Source: Phellopilus nigrolimitatus
Lineage: Eukaryota > Basidiomycota > Agaricomycetes > Hymenochaetales > Hymenochaetaceae
Assembly: GCA_021029095.1 (NCBI GenBank)
Contig: JAJOHG010000025.1
Coordinates: 248,001-312,000, forward strand
Direction of reading: 5' to 3'
DNA: 64,000 nt
The notes under the pieces were generated by a model. The model saw only the letters and a list, made by a program, of their open reading frames with translations, had not been told where the DNA came from and searched no databases. Both the position numbers and the translations under genes were made by a program. This document shows, one piece after another, positions 48,661 to 58,426 of this stretch; positions within the stretch are counted from its first letter, which is position 1, and every line of letters begins with the position of its first letter.

Positions 48661-49509
48661 GGTGAGAACGGCTTTGGAACAAAGGAGATACATTTGAGAC
48701 CTCATGCCAGATAGCTTATATAGAGAATCCGTGGGTATTTTCAGTCGCCACTTCCATGCCGGCCGTAAGTCTTGGGCGACGTCAGCGCCAACGGAAGCGC
48801 ATTGACTAAAGCCTTTCATCAAGCCGATCTGTAAGACTAGACTTCTTGCTGATGAAGCGCATTGCATTCTAGGACCTACAATCCCGAAGTGGATGGTCAT
48901 GACTCATGAGTATGAGGAGAGAGGTTTGGTTCGACAGGCACGCATCCGTAAGGCTGTTTCTCGAGCCAAAAACGGCGGAGTGCATGTCCTGAATGTTTCG
49001 AATGAGAAAAAAAAGCCGATGAGTAGAACTACTAGAACCTAAACGGACTGGTAATTGACGATGACGATTGACTGAAAGTAGGCAAAGCCGGCGTCGTCGT
49101 CACGTCGACACAAAGTCTGCGAAATGTTTAGATGGGGCCGAAGTATCTCTGGAAAATATAGCCAGTTCCATACCTAAAGGTTATTAAAAGAAACCGGTGA
49201 TGTTGCGCGTTCCCCTGCTAAGGAGGTGACAGACCTTTGAGTACGTTCGCAATCGCAGACTCGACGCAGAGTAAGGGGGAAAAAAGAAAGTCACGTGCCA
49301 GAATGCTAGTCGTGCGTGAGGCCGACAGCGGTCGCAGCGATTCTTTCCTACTCTCGAGCTCTATTAATACCAATATTGACAAAACGATTCGCTCAATATG
49401 TGTCGGGATCTGTTCACGTGCAGAGCTTAGGACATCAGAAAGGAGCACGTATCTCAAAGGCGTCGCACTTGAGGGTACGAGCGGGCGAACCCTGCTGAGA
49501 AACCAGCAA
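48661..49509. other. intergenic; reductase promoter
   Basis: Holds the reductase TATA box at 48716-48722. No other gene recognised. Confidence 0.5.
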
Positions 49510-50151
49510 GGAAGATGGATCCAGGTCCCGCTCTTTTGCATCTGTAGAAGAACCTGCTGTGACAGACCAGCGCAAACCGCTGTCCCTTGCTCCTCCGCCC
49601 TTCACAACGCAACCCGCCTCAGACCGGACGAGCGCGATTGTCTTTGCTCGAGACAATCTTCGGGAAAGATGGAAGAGCGGACTGGGGCGCCGCGACAGGA
49701 CTTGGCGGCGGGGACGACGGCATCAAATACGTCCCGATGGCGTCTGACTCGGAAGACACGGCGATGGACGGTTGCGAAGGGCAAATGCAGCCTTCCTAAA
49801 CGTCGCGACGTGAAGGCCCCACGCCTCAGGTCCAGCTGAAGAAGCTCAAGGACATGTTCGTGCCTCGCGCAGAGGACGGTGGGTCCCTTCATCTTTTTTA
49901 AGATGTATTACCATGTAACTCATCCTATTTGACTTAAAGCCGCCTTCTCCATCCTCGGTAACTTCGACCTCGACCTGGAGCTCGACAACGCGTTCGAGGC
50001 GCCCTTTGCACCAGCTCCCACACCATACAGACCCACCTTCACTTCTACCCACTCGTCCCCTCATTCAGCGCTCAGTACCCCCACTGTGCTTGCGCCTGCA
50101 CTTGACACGAATATGCCGCTCTTCTTTCCGCGCTTCTTTTCCCCAGAGTAA
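49510..50151 (+). pseudogene. relic of an unidentified conserved-looking protein
   Basis: Coding-like blocks run in order on the plus strand: RKPLSLAPPPFTTQP and DRTSAIV, then a +1 shift near 49650, IFGKDGRADWGAATGLGGGD and YVPMASDSEDTAMDG, a TAA at about 49798, and then VQLKKLKDMFVPRAED. After an intron of about 55-60 nt the end reads FSILGNFDLDLELDNAFEAP and closes at 50149-50151. Low-complexity chance would not give such ordered blocks, but the frame shift and stop mean it is either a pseudogene or poorly assembled. I cannot name the family. Confidence 0.4.
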
Positions 50152-50909
50152 GAGAGGAAGATAAAGCTAGCTTGCGTCACGTGCAATGTCGGCAGCGGCG
50201 CGACTCGAGGCTTTTGTATTCGTTGATTTTATGTACCATCGTCAGAAAAGGAGTCGCTTCAATGTGCTCTGGGTCCTTTTTCGCTCGCAGAACTCACGGC
50301 AATGTCTCAGCGAACCTTTGGCTTAGGCTGCTTCAATTTCGTATCCGCAATAGGCATGCTGGAACTGGATTCTATGTGAGTGGACGAACGTCTGTTGCTT
50401 GCTGTCCATAGACATTGACATCCGAAATCGAGGTTGATATTTTCTAATCGCCACTAGGTTGCTGACAAGACTTGAAAGTGGATGCGGCGATGCACGCTAT
50501 ATCCGGATCTTGGGTTCTGGGATCTGTATTTTTTTTTCTTTCCGAATAAAATGAAATAAAACCCTGTATGCTCGGCTATGAACATAAACAGACTTTGTGC
50601 TGCCCCTCAACCGATTCTGAGCGAACATTAACCATACGACTCTGGGAGAACTGGAGCCTAGGCGTCGAGCGGAGTGCGCCAGGAGTGCGCTTGGAGACTG
50701 AGGGTATGTGTTAAGTATTCTTCAAGGAATGCGATACAACTTCCGAGGGATCAACTTAGACTGCCTTTAGAAAGAAAGTGCTTGCTCAAATTCATATGTT
50801 AATTGTGTGATTGCATAGAAATGTAGCATACTCTCTCTTTCGATATCTACTATACATTATTGCGTCGAGAAAAGAAGAAAAAGCTCGTCTACTATATTTG
50901 ATCCGGAGT
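50152..50909. other. intergenic, convergent side of the M28 peptidase gene
   Basis: No gene seen; T-rich tract near 50530. Confidence 0.45.
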
Positions 50910-53900
50910 CTAGATGACAGCGACGCCGCCGACGCACCCGAGCAGCGTAACGTCGACCGTGCCCTGCGCGTGGTCCTCCAGCCAGCCGTCAAGCGCCTCG
51001 AACAGCACCATCGCGCGCCCGCCCTGCGCCTTCTCGCGCGCCTTGCCGGGCCACATCGCCGTCTCCTGCACGCCGACAAAGTTGACCTGCAGCCCGCCGG
51101 GCGGCGCCGCGTCCCCCAGGCGCACGACGAGGTCGATCGACCACTCGTCCTCCCCGTAGAACGACGCCTCCTTGACGAAGTGCCGCGTGTGCTCCGCCGG
51201 CGGAGAGTCGTCGAGGCTCCACGAGAGAACGTGCGCGTCGAACGCGATCGCTGGATCGTCGCAAAGAACATAATCAACAAAAGAAGAAAGGGAAGGGATG
51301 AAAGGATAGAAAACGCACTGGTCCAGATGATCCCGGGATGGCGCACGACGAGCGTGAGCGCGCGTGTTCCCGCGGCAGAGTCGACGATGTCGCGCGCCGC
51401 CTCGACATGGAAGCGGCCGTCCGCATACGCGGACACATGCGGCGCGAGAGCGATCTCGTACGGCGAGAGGAACTGTTGGACATATTCAGATTTAGGCGTT
51501 GACGTCAAAGAAAGGGCGACACTTACGGCGGAGAATGGGTAGAGCACGTCCCAGTCGCCGTTGTACTCATGCATGTCCACCTTCTCTGCCACCGTCGCGT
51601 TGCCGTTGCCGTCCGCGCTCGCGCCGACAAACGCCGCGATGTCCTGCACGAGCGCGTCGAACCCGGGCGCGGGGTCGGACGTGCCGACGCCGAGGGAGAC
51701 CGCGTTCGTCGTGATCTGTCCGACACATCAGCGTCCGTGTCGGTACAACCAAAGGCAGGAGACGAGAAGGAGGATAAGGCGCTTACGTTCTCGTTATAGA
51801 TCACGAAAACGCGCTTGGGATGCATCGCGTCGAACGGCGCGCGCAGCGCGAACACGAGCACCGCCGCGCCTGTCGCGAGCGCCGAGACTTTCGCCGCACG
51901 CGACAAGAACTGCGGCCCGAAGCGCTGGACAAAGGGCAGCGCGAGCGGGAAGAGGTACGAGCCGGAGACGGCAACGATTGATGCGATGATGTGATCAGCG
52001 GGGGAGTCCTGTACGTGCAAACATTAGTTGTTAAAGATGAGAACGCAGCGAAGAGGACAGAAGACGTACGGCACCCATCCGACCTGTCTGCAGAAAACAG
52101 AAAGCTTGAGCAAGTCGTTCATGGAGACGGAAGGACGAGACTCACGAGCGGCACGAAAATATCAGACACACTCCAGAAGAGCTCCGTGCCGAAAAGGAGC
52201 GGGGCAGCCTGGCCGAGCGCATAGGCACCCAGCCCCATGCGCCCTTGCCCACCACCGCCGAGTGCCGCGTCGAGCGCGAGCCCCGCGAAGAATGAGCAGC
52301 CGGAGAGGAAGAAGAGCGCGGCAGAGCCAAAACCCGCGGACTGCACGCCGACGGCTAGCCCCACGTGCGCAAAGAGCTGCGCCGCAAAGAGGGTGCGCTC
52401 GTTTATGCGCAGGCGCGGGGCGAGCACGGCGGAGGATGCGAGAGCGCCTGTTTTCGTTGTTTTCGTTAGCGTGGTATTGGGCTGGATAGAAAGGGTGCGA
52501 CTCGCCTGCGAGGGCCGCTGGTCCGTAGAGCAGGAGGCAACTGTATTCGGTGCGGAACCAGCTAAGCGGCGCATGGAGGGCATGTACCATGAAGAGGGCG
52601 ACGATATTCGCGCTGGCCAGTGCGGAGAAGAGAGCGGCGCCGACGAGGGCGACGCCTTTCAGGACGCCGAGAATGTTCGCGCTTTGCGCGGCGACGAGAA
52701 GGACGCTGGACGCGAGGAGGACGAGGTGCAGCGCGGTGGCGGTCGCGAAGCTGTATTGCACGAAAAAGGCGTTGAGGAACGAGAAGTAGACGGTGGTGGG
52801 GCGCGAGTAGCCCGTGGTGAGCTCGGGCAGCGGGGAGTCGGGCGAGGAGAGGAAGCGCAGGAGGGCAAGCGCGTTGTCACCCATGTGCTGCGCGACGCCG
52901 GGTTCGATGTAGTTCACGGTGTCCTTACGCGTGTGGTAAAAGTACGAGTGGCCGACGACGGCCATGTCGAGTCCGGTGACGTCGAGGTAGAGCTCGAACT
53001 GGCGGAAGTCCGTGTCGGACATGAGCACGCCGGACGAGAAGATGTCGTTCGCGACGACGGTGCCGTACGGACGGGGGACGCGCGCGTACGCGTCGACCAT
53101 CTGCGCGCTCGTCGCCTGGAAGAGCAGCTCGGGGCCGGTGGATCCCGCCGCCTCGAGGTTGATCGCGGCGCGCACGGAGCCGCGCACGGGGTGCTGCGTC
53201 GCGAAGAGGTGCGAGCCGTCCTGGAGCGACTCCTCGGCGTTGTTCCAAAGCAGCACAAGCGCGTGCGCGGGCGACCAGTGCGGGGTGCGCACGAGCGTGC
53301 GGGCGGCCTCGAGGAGAATGCCGGCGGCCAGGGCGTCGTCGGCGGCGCCGGGGGAGGGGAGAGTGGAGTCAAGATGCGCGTTGGCGAGTACGGCGTGCTG
53401 CTTTCCTTCCTCGGTGCCGTTGGAAATGCGGACGACGATGTTGGTGAGGCGGACGTAGGTCTTGTAGAGGCGCTTGCCGAGGATGTCGAAGCGGTGGGAG
53501 CCGCTGCCCTGCTGGTGCCAGACCTCACACTCGAGTTGGCGGCCGGGCTCGGCGCGGACGGCGTCGTCGCAGAGGGCCTTGAGGGCGTGGGCCTGACCGA
53601 GCATCCAAGCGTCGGCGCGCGCGTGTTCGCGCGTGCCAACGGTGCGGAAGCCGATTTCTTCAGAGAGGTGGCGAGTGTGTGCGAGCACGGCGTGCTCGGA
53701 GAGCTGCGGAGTGTGCGCGGCATCGTACTCATCTACAAGCGGCGCGGGTAACGCTGTGCGACACGGCTGGTCAACATCTGTTATATAACCTTGGACGCGG
53801 ACGGGCGCTCACCGTAGTGTCGCCAAATGGAGACCGCGGGCAGGCCGAGGAGCAGCGGCGACAACGCGAGCAGCGAGCGGAAGAAGCCCCAGCGTCGTTG

Positions 53901-53912
53901 ACTCGAAGGCAT
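50910..53912 (-). CDS. ER-type M28 metallopeptidase (ERMP1/Fxna-like, multi-pass)
   Basis: Eight exons (53813-53912, 52506-53753, 52146-52447, 52070-52087, 51787-52008, 51527-51715, 51319-51472, 50910-51250) give 857 residues with intact frame. A signal anchor (FFRSLLALSPLLLGLPAVSIW) is followed by the zinc peptidase domain: NAHLDSTLPSPGAADD (His about 160, Asp about 172), WNNAEESLQDGSHLF (catalytic Glu pair), NLEAAGSTGPELLFQ, SDTDFRQF and HSYFYHTRKDTVNYIEPG (His about 307). About eight further hydrophobic segments and a lumenal C-terminal domain complete it, as in ER metallopeptidase 1 and the related vacuolar PFF1 family. Intron 2 is a GC-AG intron (GCGAGT donor, 58 nt), and exon 4 is an 18-nt microexon. 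It probably processes proteins in the ER or vacuole; substrate unknown. Confidence 0.93.
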
Positions 53913-54299
53913 GGCGAACGGCGCTCAATGTCGAGAGGCCAAGTTCCTGTTTACTTCCGTCGGTATTTGAGCGGATACGTCGTGAATGTTGTGGTGCGAC
54001 GTCGAGCACGACCTCCGCACGCGTAAGCCTCCTTTAGACACCCAATCGTATTTCGCCTGTTTCACCGTACATTCAAAGCTACTTTTCGTTGATTAAAATT
54101 TACAGAACAATTGTTGACCATACTGACAGTACTGTATGGAAATATAAAGAGATTCTGTTCTCAGAAAAGAAAAAAAAAATCATGAAAACAAGGATCTTGT
54201 CACGGTACAAGTCCTTTACACCACGTGACACCATCACAAACGTGTCAGAGGCAACGTTTAGATTCCCTGAGCCTGACATAAGGGTACAAAGAGAAGCCC
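53913..54299. other. intergenic upstream of the M28 peptidase gene
   Basis: Peptidase promoter; no other gene seen. Confidence 0.45.
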
Positions 54300-55010
54300 A
54301 TTTGAATGCCTCTCGATGGCCGATGCGTAAAAAAAAAGACGCGTATGCGAGATTATTGTATGTATGTACATTGTCGATGCGCTAGTGGTGGTGTGGCGTC
54401 GGGGGTGGGGTGATACAGGGCGGTACATACAGGTGTGCTACAGTTTGTACAAGTGTTTGGGGGATGGCGATGGAGATGATGCTAGGTGCTGGATGGGATG
54501 GAGACAGACAGACAGATAAGAAACAACAGACGAGACAAACAAGACAGACAGAAAGATAGAAAGAGATAGAGAGAAACATTAGACGGAAAGAAATGGGAGA
54601 GAAATGGGAGAGAAACGGAAATATGCGGTTGTGCGGTTGTGTGGTTGTGGTTCGTGGCGATTGCGAGTGCGATTGCGAGTGCGAGTGCGAGTGCGAGTGC
54701 GAATGCTAGTTCTGAGTGCGGATGCGCCCGAGAGTAAGATGACGTAAGTAGTCGCAAAGTGGTTCCGCGACAGCAACGGCGCATGCACAGGGACCCTATG
54801 CTGCACGCCCTAGGCCCTCCAGGACGACTGGGACACGCACGCGGGCGCGGGCGCGGCCTCCGAAAGCACCGGAGCCCGCGCCACGCCGCCCTTTTTCCCC
54901 GCTGCGGACGCCCCTTTGCCAGCGGCGGCGTCGGCATCCTTCCGCGGGCGCCCGCGCTTGCGTCTCTCGTCTGTGTACGTGTGCGGGTACGGGTGTGGGT
55001 GTGGGTGCTG
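54300..55010 (-). repeat. inverted partial copy of the AT-hook gene 3' end and 3' flank
   Basis: Read on the minus strand, this segment matches 59622-60718 over its whole length with gaps. It includes DERRKRGRPRKDA (AT hook), GKKG, VLSEAA, a stop, then CTAGGGCGTGCAGC, the TACTTACGTCATCTTA block, CT-rich tracts, CCATCCCATCCAGCA and CAATAATCTCGCA. The copy lacks the 5' coding part and a Ser-rich stretch, so it is a truncated pseudogene copy in opposite orientation to the intact gene, about 4.6 kb away. Similarity extends well beyond the stop codon, so it came from a DNA duplication rather than from mRNA. Confidence 0.85.
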
Positions 55011-55351
55011 GCGAGCTGCATTGATAATTATTTATTTTCTGTTGTGTGTTCTGGACGACTGGATATGGCAGGAGGAGACGCCGTCGGATGCGCCGCGCGC
55101 AATCGCATGCTTGCGCGCACTCGTATGTCTGTGACAAATACAAATAAGCTCACTTGATTCCTCCCACTTGCTTCCCGAGCCCCCTCTCTTTATTGTTCCG
55201 CCCTTTTCCCGTAGCGTTAAAGCTGCTCTCTGCCGCCAGAAAACCCATTAGTATATAAACTGTCTTTATTCCTCTGGCCGGCGCAGTATGCAGTATGCTT
55301 TCCGACATTATAATGAACTATTTCTACTTTTACTTCTTAGCTTGTTAAATT

Positions 55352-55500
55352 AGCTTACTGTGTACTAAGTTAGTTTGCAATATGATAAGGCATTTGCATA
55401 CCATGCAAATGACTGAGCTTACTGTGTACTAGGTTAGTTTGCAATATGATGAGACATCCGCATACCGTGCAAAGGTCTGAGCTTACTGTGTACTAGGTGT
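55352..55500 (+). repeat. 64-bp tandem repeat, 2.3 units
   Basis: Units start AGCTTACTGTGTACTA at about 55352, 55416 and 55480 (partial). Each contains TTAGTTTGCAATATGAT and GCATACC.TGCAAA. It lies about 0.7 kb upstream of the interrupted gene at 56169. Confidence 0.85.
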
Positions 55501-55991
55501 ACTACTGTAAGGCCATTGTGCGTATCTGTCTCTCCAAGCTACAATATATACAAAAACGGATGATGCAAGTAATTTATGATGATGCACATTGAGCCTAATG
55601 ATCAACCTCTTATGAGATTCCATGTATGCGTGCCTTATAGTGCTCTAAGCAACTATGAGAGAAAGAGAGAGATAGTGTGTGTGTGTGTTTGTGTGTGACT
55701 CAGCATGGTCAGGCAAGCACAAATGCACCTATTTTTCTGCGCAAAATTGGTGTGTGCACAATGCTGGCCACAATGCTTGTGTGTTTTTTCTGAGAAACTA
55801 ATCATCCAGCCTCTGGCAATGGAAACATGTTCTCTGCTGTCAGGGGCGCATTTTCCCTCTCTCTTTGCATTGTGGCTGTGTGTGCAATTTACACACTCCG
55901 ATCAACTAGCCTGGTGCAATGTTTACTGTGGATGAAAGATTTTTGCCCCAATGCAAATGTGATTAGGTGCAATGTCGGGGGTGCAGCACTA

Positions 55992-55997
55992 TATAAA
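55992..55997 (+). promoter_or_regulatory. TATA box of the interrupted gene
   Basis: ACTATATAAACC, with TATAAA at 55992-55997, is 172 bases before the inferred ATG. An (AAC)n leader follows at 56051-56075, and a likely leader intron (GTGAGT at about 56100 to CAG before 56168). Confidence 0.6.
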
Positions 55998-56671
55998 CCT
56001 GCCCAGTCTGCTGCTTTCAGAGCATCAGGACACACACTCACACACAGCACAAACAACAACAACAACAACAACAAAAGGAACACAACAATCTCAAGAATGT
56101 GAGTGTCTCTTATTAAAGCCCAAATCTGCTTTGTGAATTTATACCTTTGGCTGCCCAGAGTGCCCAGAATGACATCTCAAGAACAGTTTGACCCAGAATC
56201 TCTCTATCTTGGTTTTGGGGAAATGGTCCGGCGTGGCACCAGGAAAGTGTTGATAATAGCAACAGGAACTTCACAGCAAAACTCATACACTGTGTCTTTG
56301 GTTACGTTCGTACCCTTTGATGTGAGGGCGTATGGATTGTTTAAAGGGAAGGGCATGATCATTAAGGACGAGTGCGGCAGTGATGTTCAGCTGAACTATG
56401 CCTTCAAGCTCAACCATAATGAAAAAGGACTTGACATACTGGCAAAAGGCATCACTCACAAGTCACTTCAGGCACCCCCTTACCAAGGACCTATTAGGTA
56501 GGACCGACCCATAAGAGGGTTTCACCTAATAGGTCCTGATTGGTTATGTGAATCCCATGGCTGATGGGCATGCCCAATGGCTGATGGGCGTGCCCAAAAG
56601 ATTGAGCATGTCCAAATTTGGACATGCTCACATTGCTTGGGCACGCCCAAAATTCCAAAAGTTTTAAATTC

Positions 56672-56762
56672 ATGCTACGAGCATGAATTGAACTACCAAC
56701 CTCTTGGTTACCAAATAAGTATATTACTTCAAAGCCTTATCAACTGAGTCACAGTGCCTTTT
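56672..56762 (-). other. tRNA-like segment in the left transposon arm
   Basis: On the minus strand TGACTCAGTTGA (56740-56752 region) resembles box A and GGTAGTTCAATTC (56685-56697) resembles box B of a pol III promoter, at tRNA-like spacing. It points outward, toward the left end. Confidence 0.55.
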
Positions 56763-57354
56763 AGCATTGTTATTATACGTACTAATATATGGGCGATCTA
56801 CCCTACAAATTAGAGTTTAAATAAATTTGACTTAACCAGGAATATCTGCTATCATTGGGACTTGGGTCTCCTATACCCTTTTTGCAGTTCTGGAGTTAAA
56901 CTAGTGCTCTCCAAGCTTGATTTGGTCTTGCATTATACAAAAATCATGTGTCCAGATTGGTGTAATATGGGTAACACAAGAGGCAAACAGATAATCAAAA
57001 AACACCTTTGCAGGTTTTGATGACCCATTTGCTGATCACACTACCAATATTGCACCAAACTAGACATGTGTTGTTATGTATTGTAAAGTATAACAATGTG
57101 CGCATTTTAAAGATAAGATCATTGCAACAGGAGATGTCCTGCACTTTTGTACAGTTTTATTCAAATGACTTTTTAACTTCATTGTGCCTTTTTCCTTATA
57201 CATTTTTTACACTGTTATCCATACAAGAAAGGCTTGTCAAAGGGGGTGTTTTGACAAAAAATACCTTTGTTGTGCCTTTTTTTGTGTGGACAAAGGTAAA
57301 AAGAAATAGCGTAGATAGCCTATATATAGAGAAGTATAGGAATGGCTAGAAAAA

Positions 57355-57428
57355 GCGTGGTGGCTCAGTTGTTAAGAGTGTTGTTGCTTGGTAAGCTAAG
57401 GGTTGTAGTTCAATTCGTGCTGGTGGCA
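57355..57428 (+). other. tRNA-like segment in the right transposon arm
   Basis: TGGCTCAGTTG at 57361-57371 matches box A and GGTTGTAGTTCAATTC at 57401-57416 resembles box B. The segment is homologous to the left arm one but inverted, so it also points outward. It does not fold as a complete tRNA, since the acceptor stem is weak. Confidence 0.6.
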
Positions 57429-57883
57429 TAATTTAAATTTTTTTACAATTTTGGGCGTGCCCAGCAAAATGGGCATGCCCAAATTTGGTCATTCCCATAT
57501 TTTTGGGCACGCCCAAAACCTTGGGCGTGCCCATCAGCCATGGGATTCACATAACCAATCAGGACCTATTAGGTGGGACCCTCTTATGGGTCGGTCCTAC
57601 CTAATAGGTCTACTGTAGGGGGGTGCCTGAAGTGCACAAGTATGATGTTGAATTTTCCTCTTTCACTGAATGGTTTGCCCACTTCCTCCGCTTGCCGTCT
57701 GTTTCCCAATATGCATTGGAAACCAACATAGACAATATGGCCAATAATATGGCAGAGACGATTGCAGGCAAGGTATATAGGCGTGGGATTCAAGATCCTG
57801 GCAGAGGGCCACGTATCTGCACACTGTATGATTTTGTGCATGACATGCTCCGTATGGAAATAAGAGAAATGGGTAAAGCATGA

Positions 57884-58426
57884 CCAGACAGTTTTTTGTA
57901 GTCCGATAGGCTCGTTTCTATATAATGATTTGCATTTTGTTTTTACACATTGAGTGTTTTTTTGTTTGCTCGAGGGGGGGACACATGTTTGCAGACGTGG
58001 AGAATGGCTTTTGTAGCGGCTGCATCTCTTGTCCCCCGTTTATTTGGGTGCCTCCTTAGTTTTGCGAGCCACACAGCACACAAAGGCAGACAAAGGCCCA
58101 GCCAGACGGCCTTTGACGCCCCGATGAAGCCACGATCGCCCGATGTGGACAAGCGCGCCACCGATTATTGCTGTGGCGCAAGCAAGCGCGTCTGGGCCGG
58201 AGCCAGGCTTCCTTTGTGGCCTTTGGCTCCTTTGTGCGTTTGTGGCTCCTTTGTGGCAGCCGCCCGCCATATAAACCCCGCGGCTACCCCGGGGCGCGGT
58301 GCACACCCACTCACTCACCCAGCTGCGCGCGCGTCCACATACCCCGCGTCCGTTCGTCCCCGTATACTCACTTCCCTCACTGTACCCGCCACCGATCTGC
58401 AAAGGGACTATCTATCGACCGACGCG
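57884..58426 (+). promoter_or_regulatory. promoter of the AT-hook gene with CCTTTG repeats and TATA box
   Basis: CCTTTG/CTTTGTGGC motifs repeat at about 58205-58258, and CAAAGGC occurs nearby in the opposite sense. TATAAA lies at 58270-58275, 157 bases before the ATG at 58427. GC content rises sharply at this boundary. Confidence 0.55.

Larger units (their letters stand above)
56464..57634. mobile_element. non-autonomous inverted-repeat DNA transposon with tRNA-like arms
   Basis: The ends are perfect inverts (CACTTCAGGCACCCC ... GGGGTGCCTGAAGTG) and are flanked by direct CACAAGT at 56457-56463 and 57635-57641. The inverted arms are about 285 bp each. They include a block with ACCTATTAGGTAGGACCG and a CATGGCTGATGGGC stretch, then several GGGC(A/G)(T/C)GCCC palindromes that may bind a transposase, then a tRNA-like segment. 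The internal 0.6 kb has no transposase; a 113-codon frame at 57008-57349 has no known motif. With no coding capacity it must be mobilised in trans. The 7-bp duplication does not point clearly to one superfamily. Confidence 0.9.
56169..57883 (+). pseudogene. unknown small gene split by a transposon insertion
   Basis: The first part (56169-56463) starts MTSQEQFDPESLYLGFGEMV and ends ...GITHK. The second (57642-57883) continues YDVEFSSFTEWFAHFLRL and ends MEIREMGKA with TGA. Between them lies a 1171-bp element plus one copy of its 7-bp target duplication. Leaving out element and duplicate gives 537 bases, exactly 179 codons, with no stop, so the insertion is recent in relation to decay of the gene. 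The start was set at the ATG just after the leader-intron acceptor. I do not recognise the protein; it is mixed alpha/beta in look, low in GC codons, and has its own TATA box. A second intact copy may exist elsewhere. Confidence 0.75.

Noticed and set aside
52237..53751. 504-codon plus-strand frame opposite the M28 peptidase
   Set aside because: Antisense shadow of a GC-rich gene whose minus-strand product has complete catalytic motifs.
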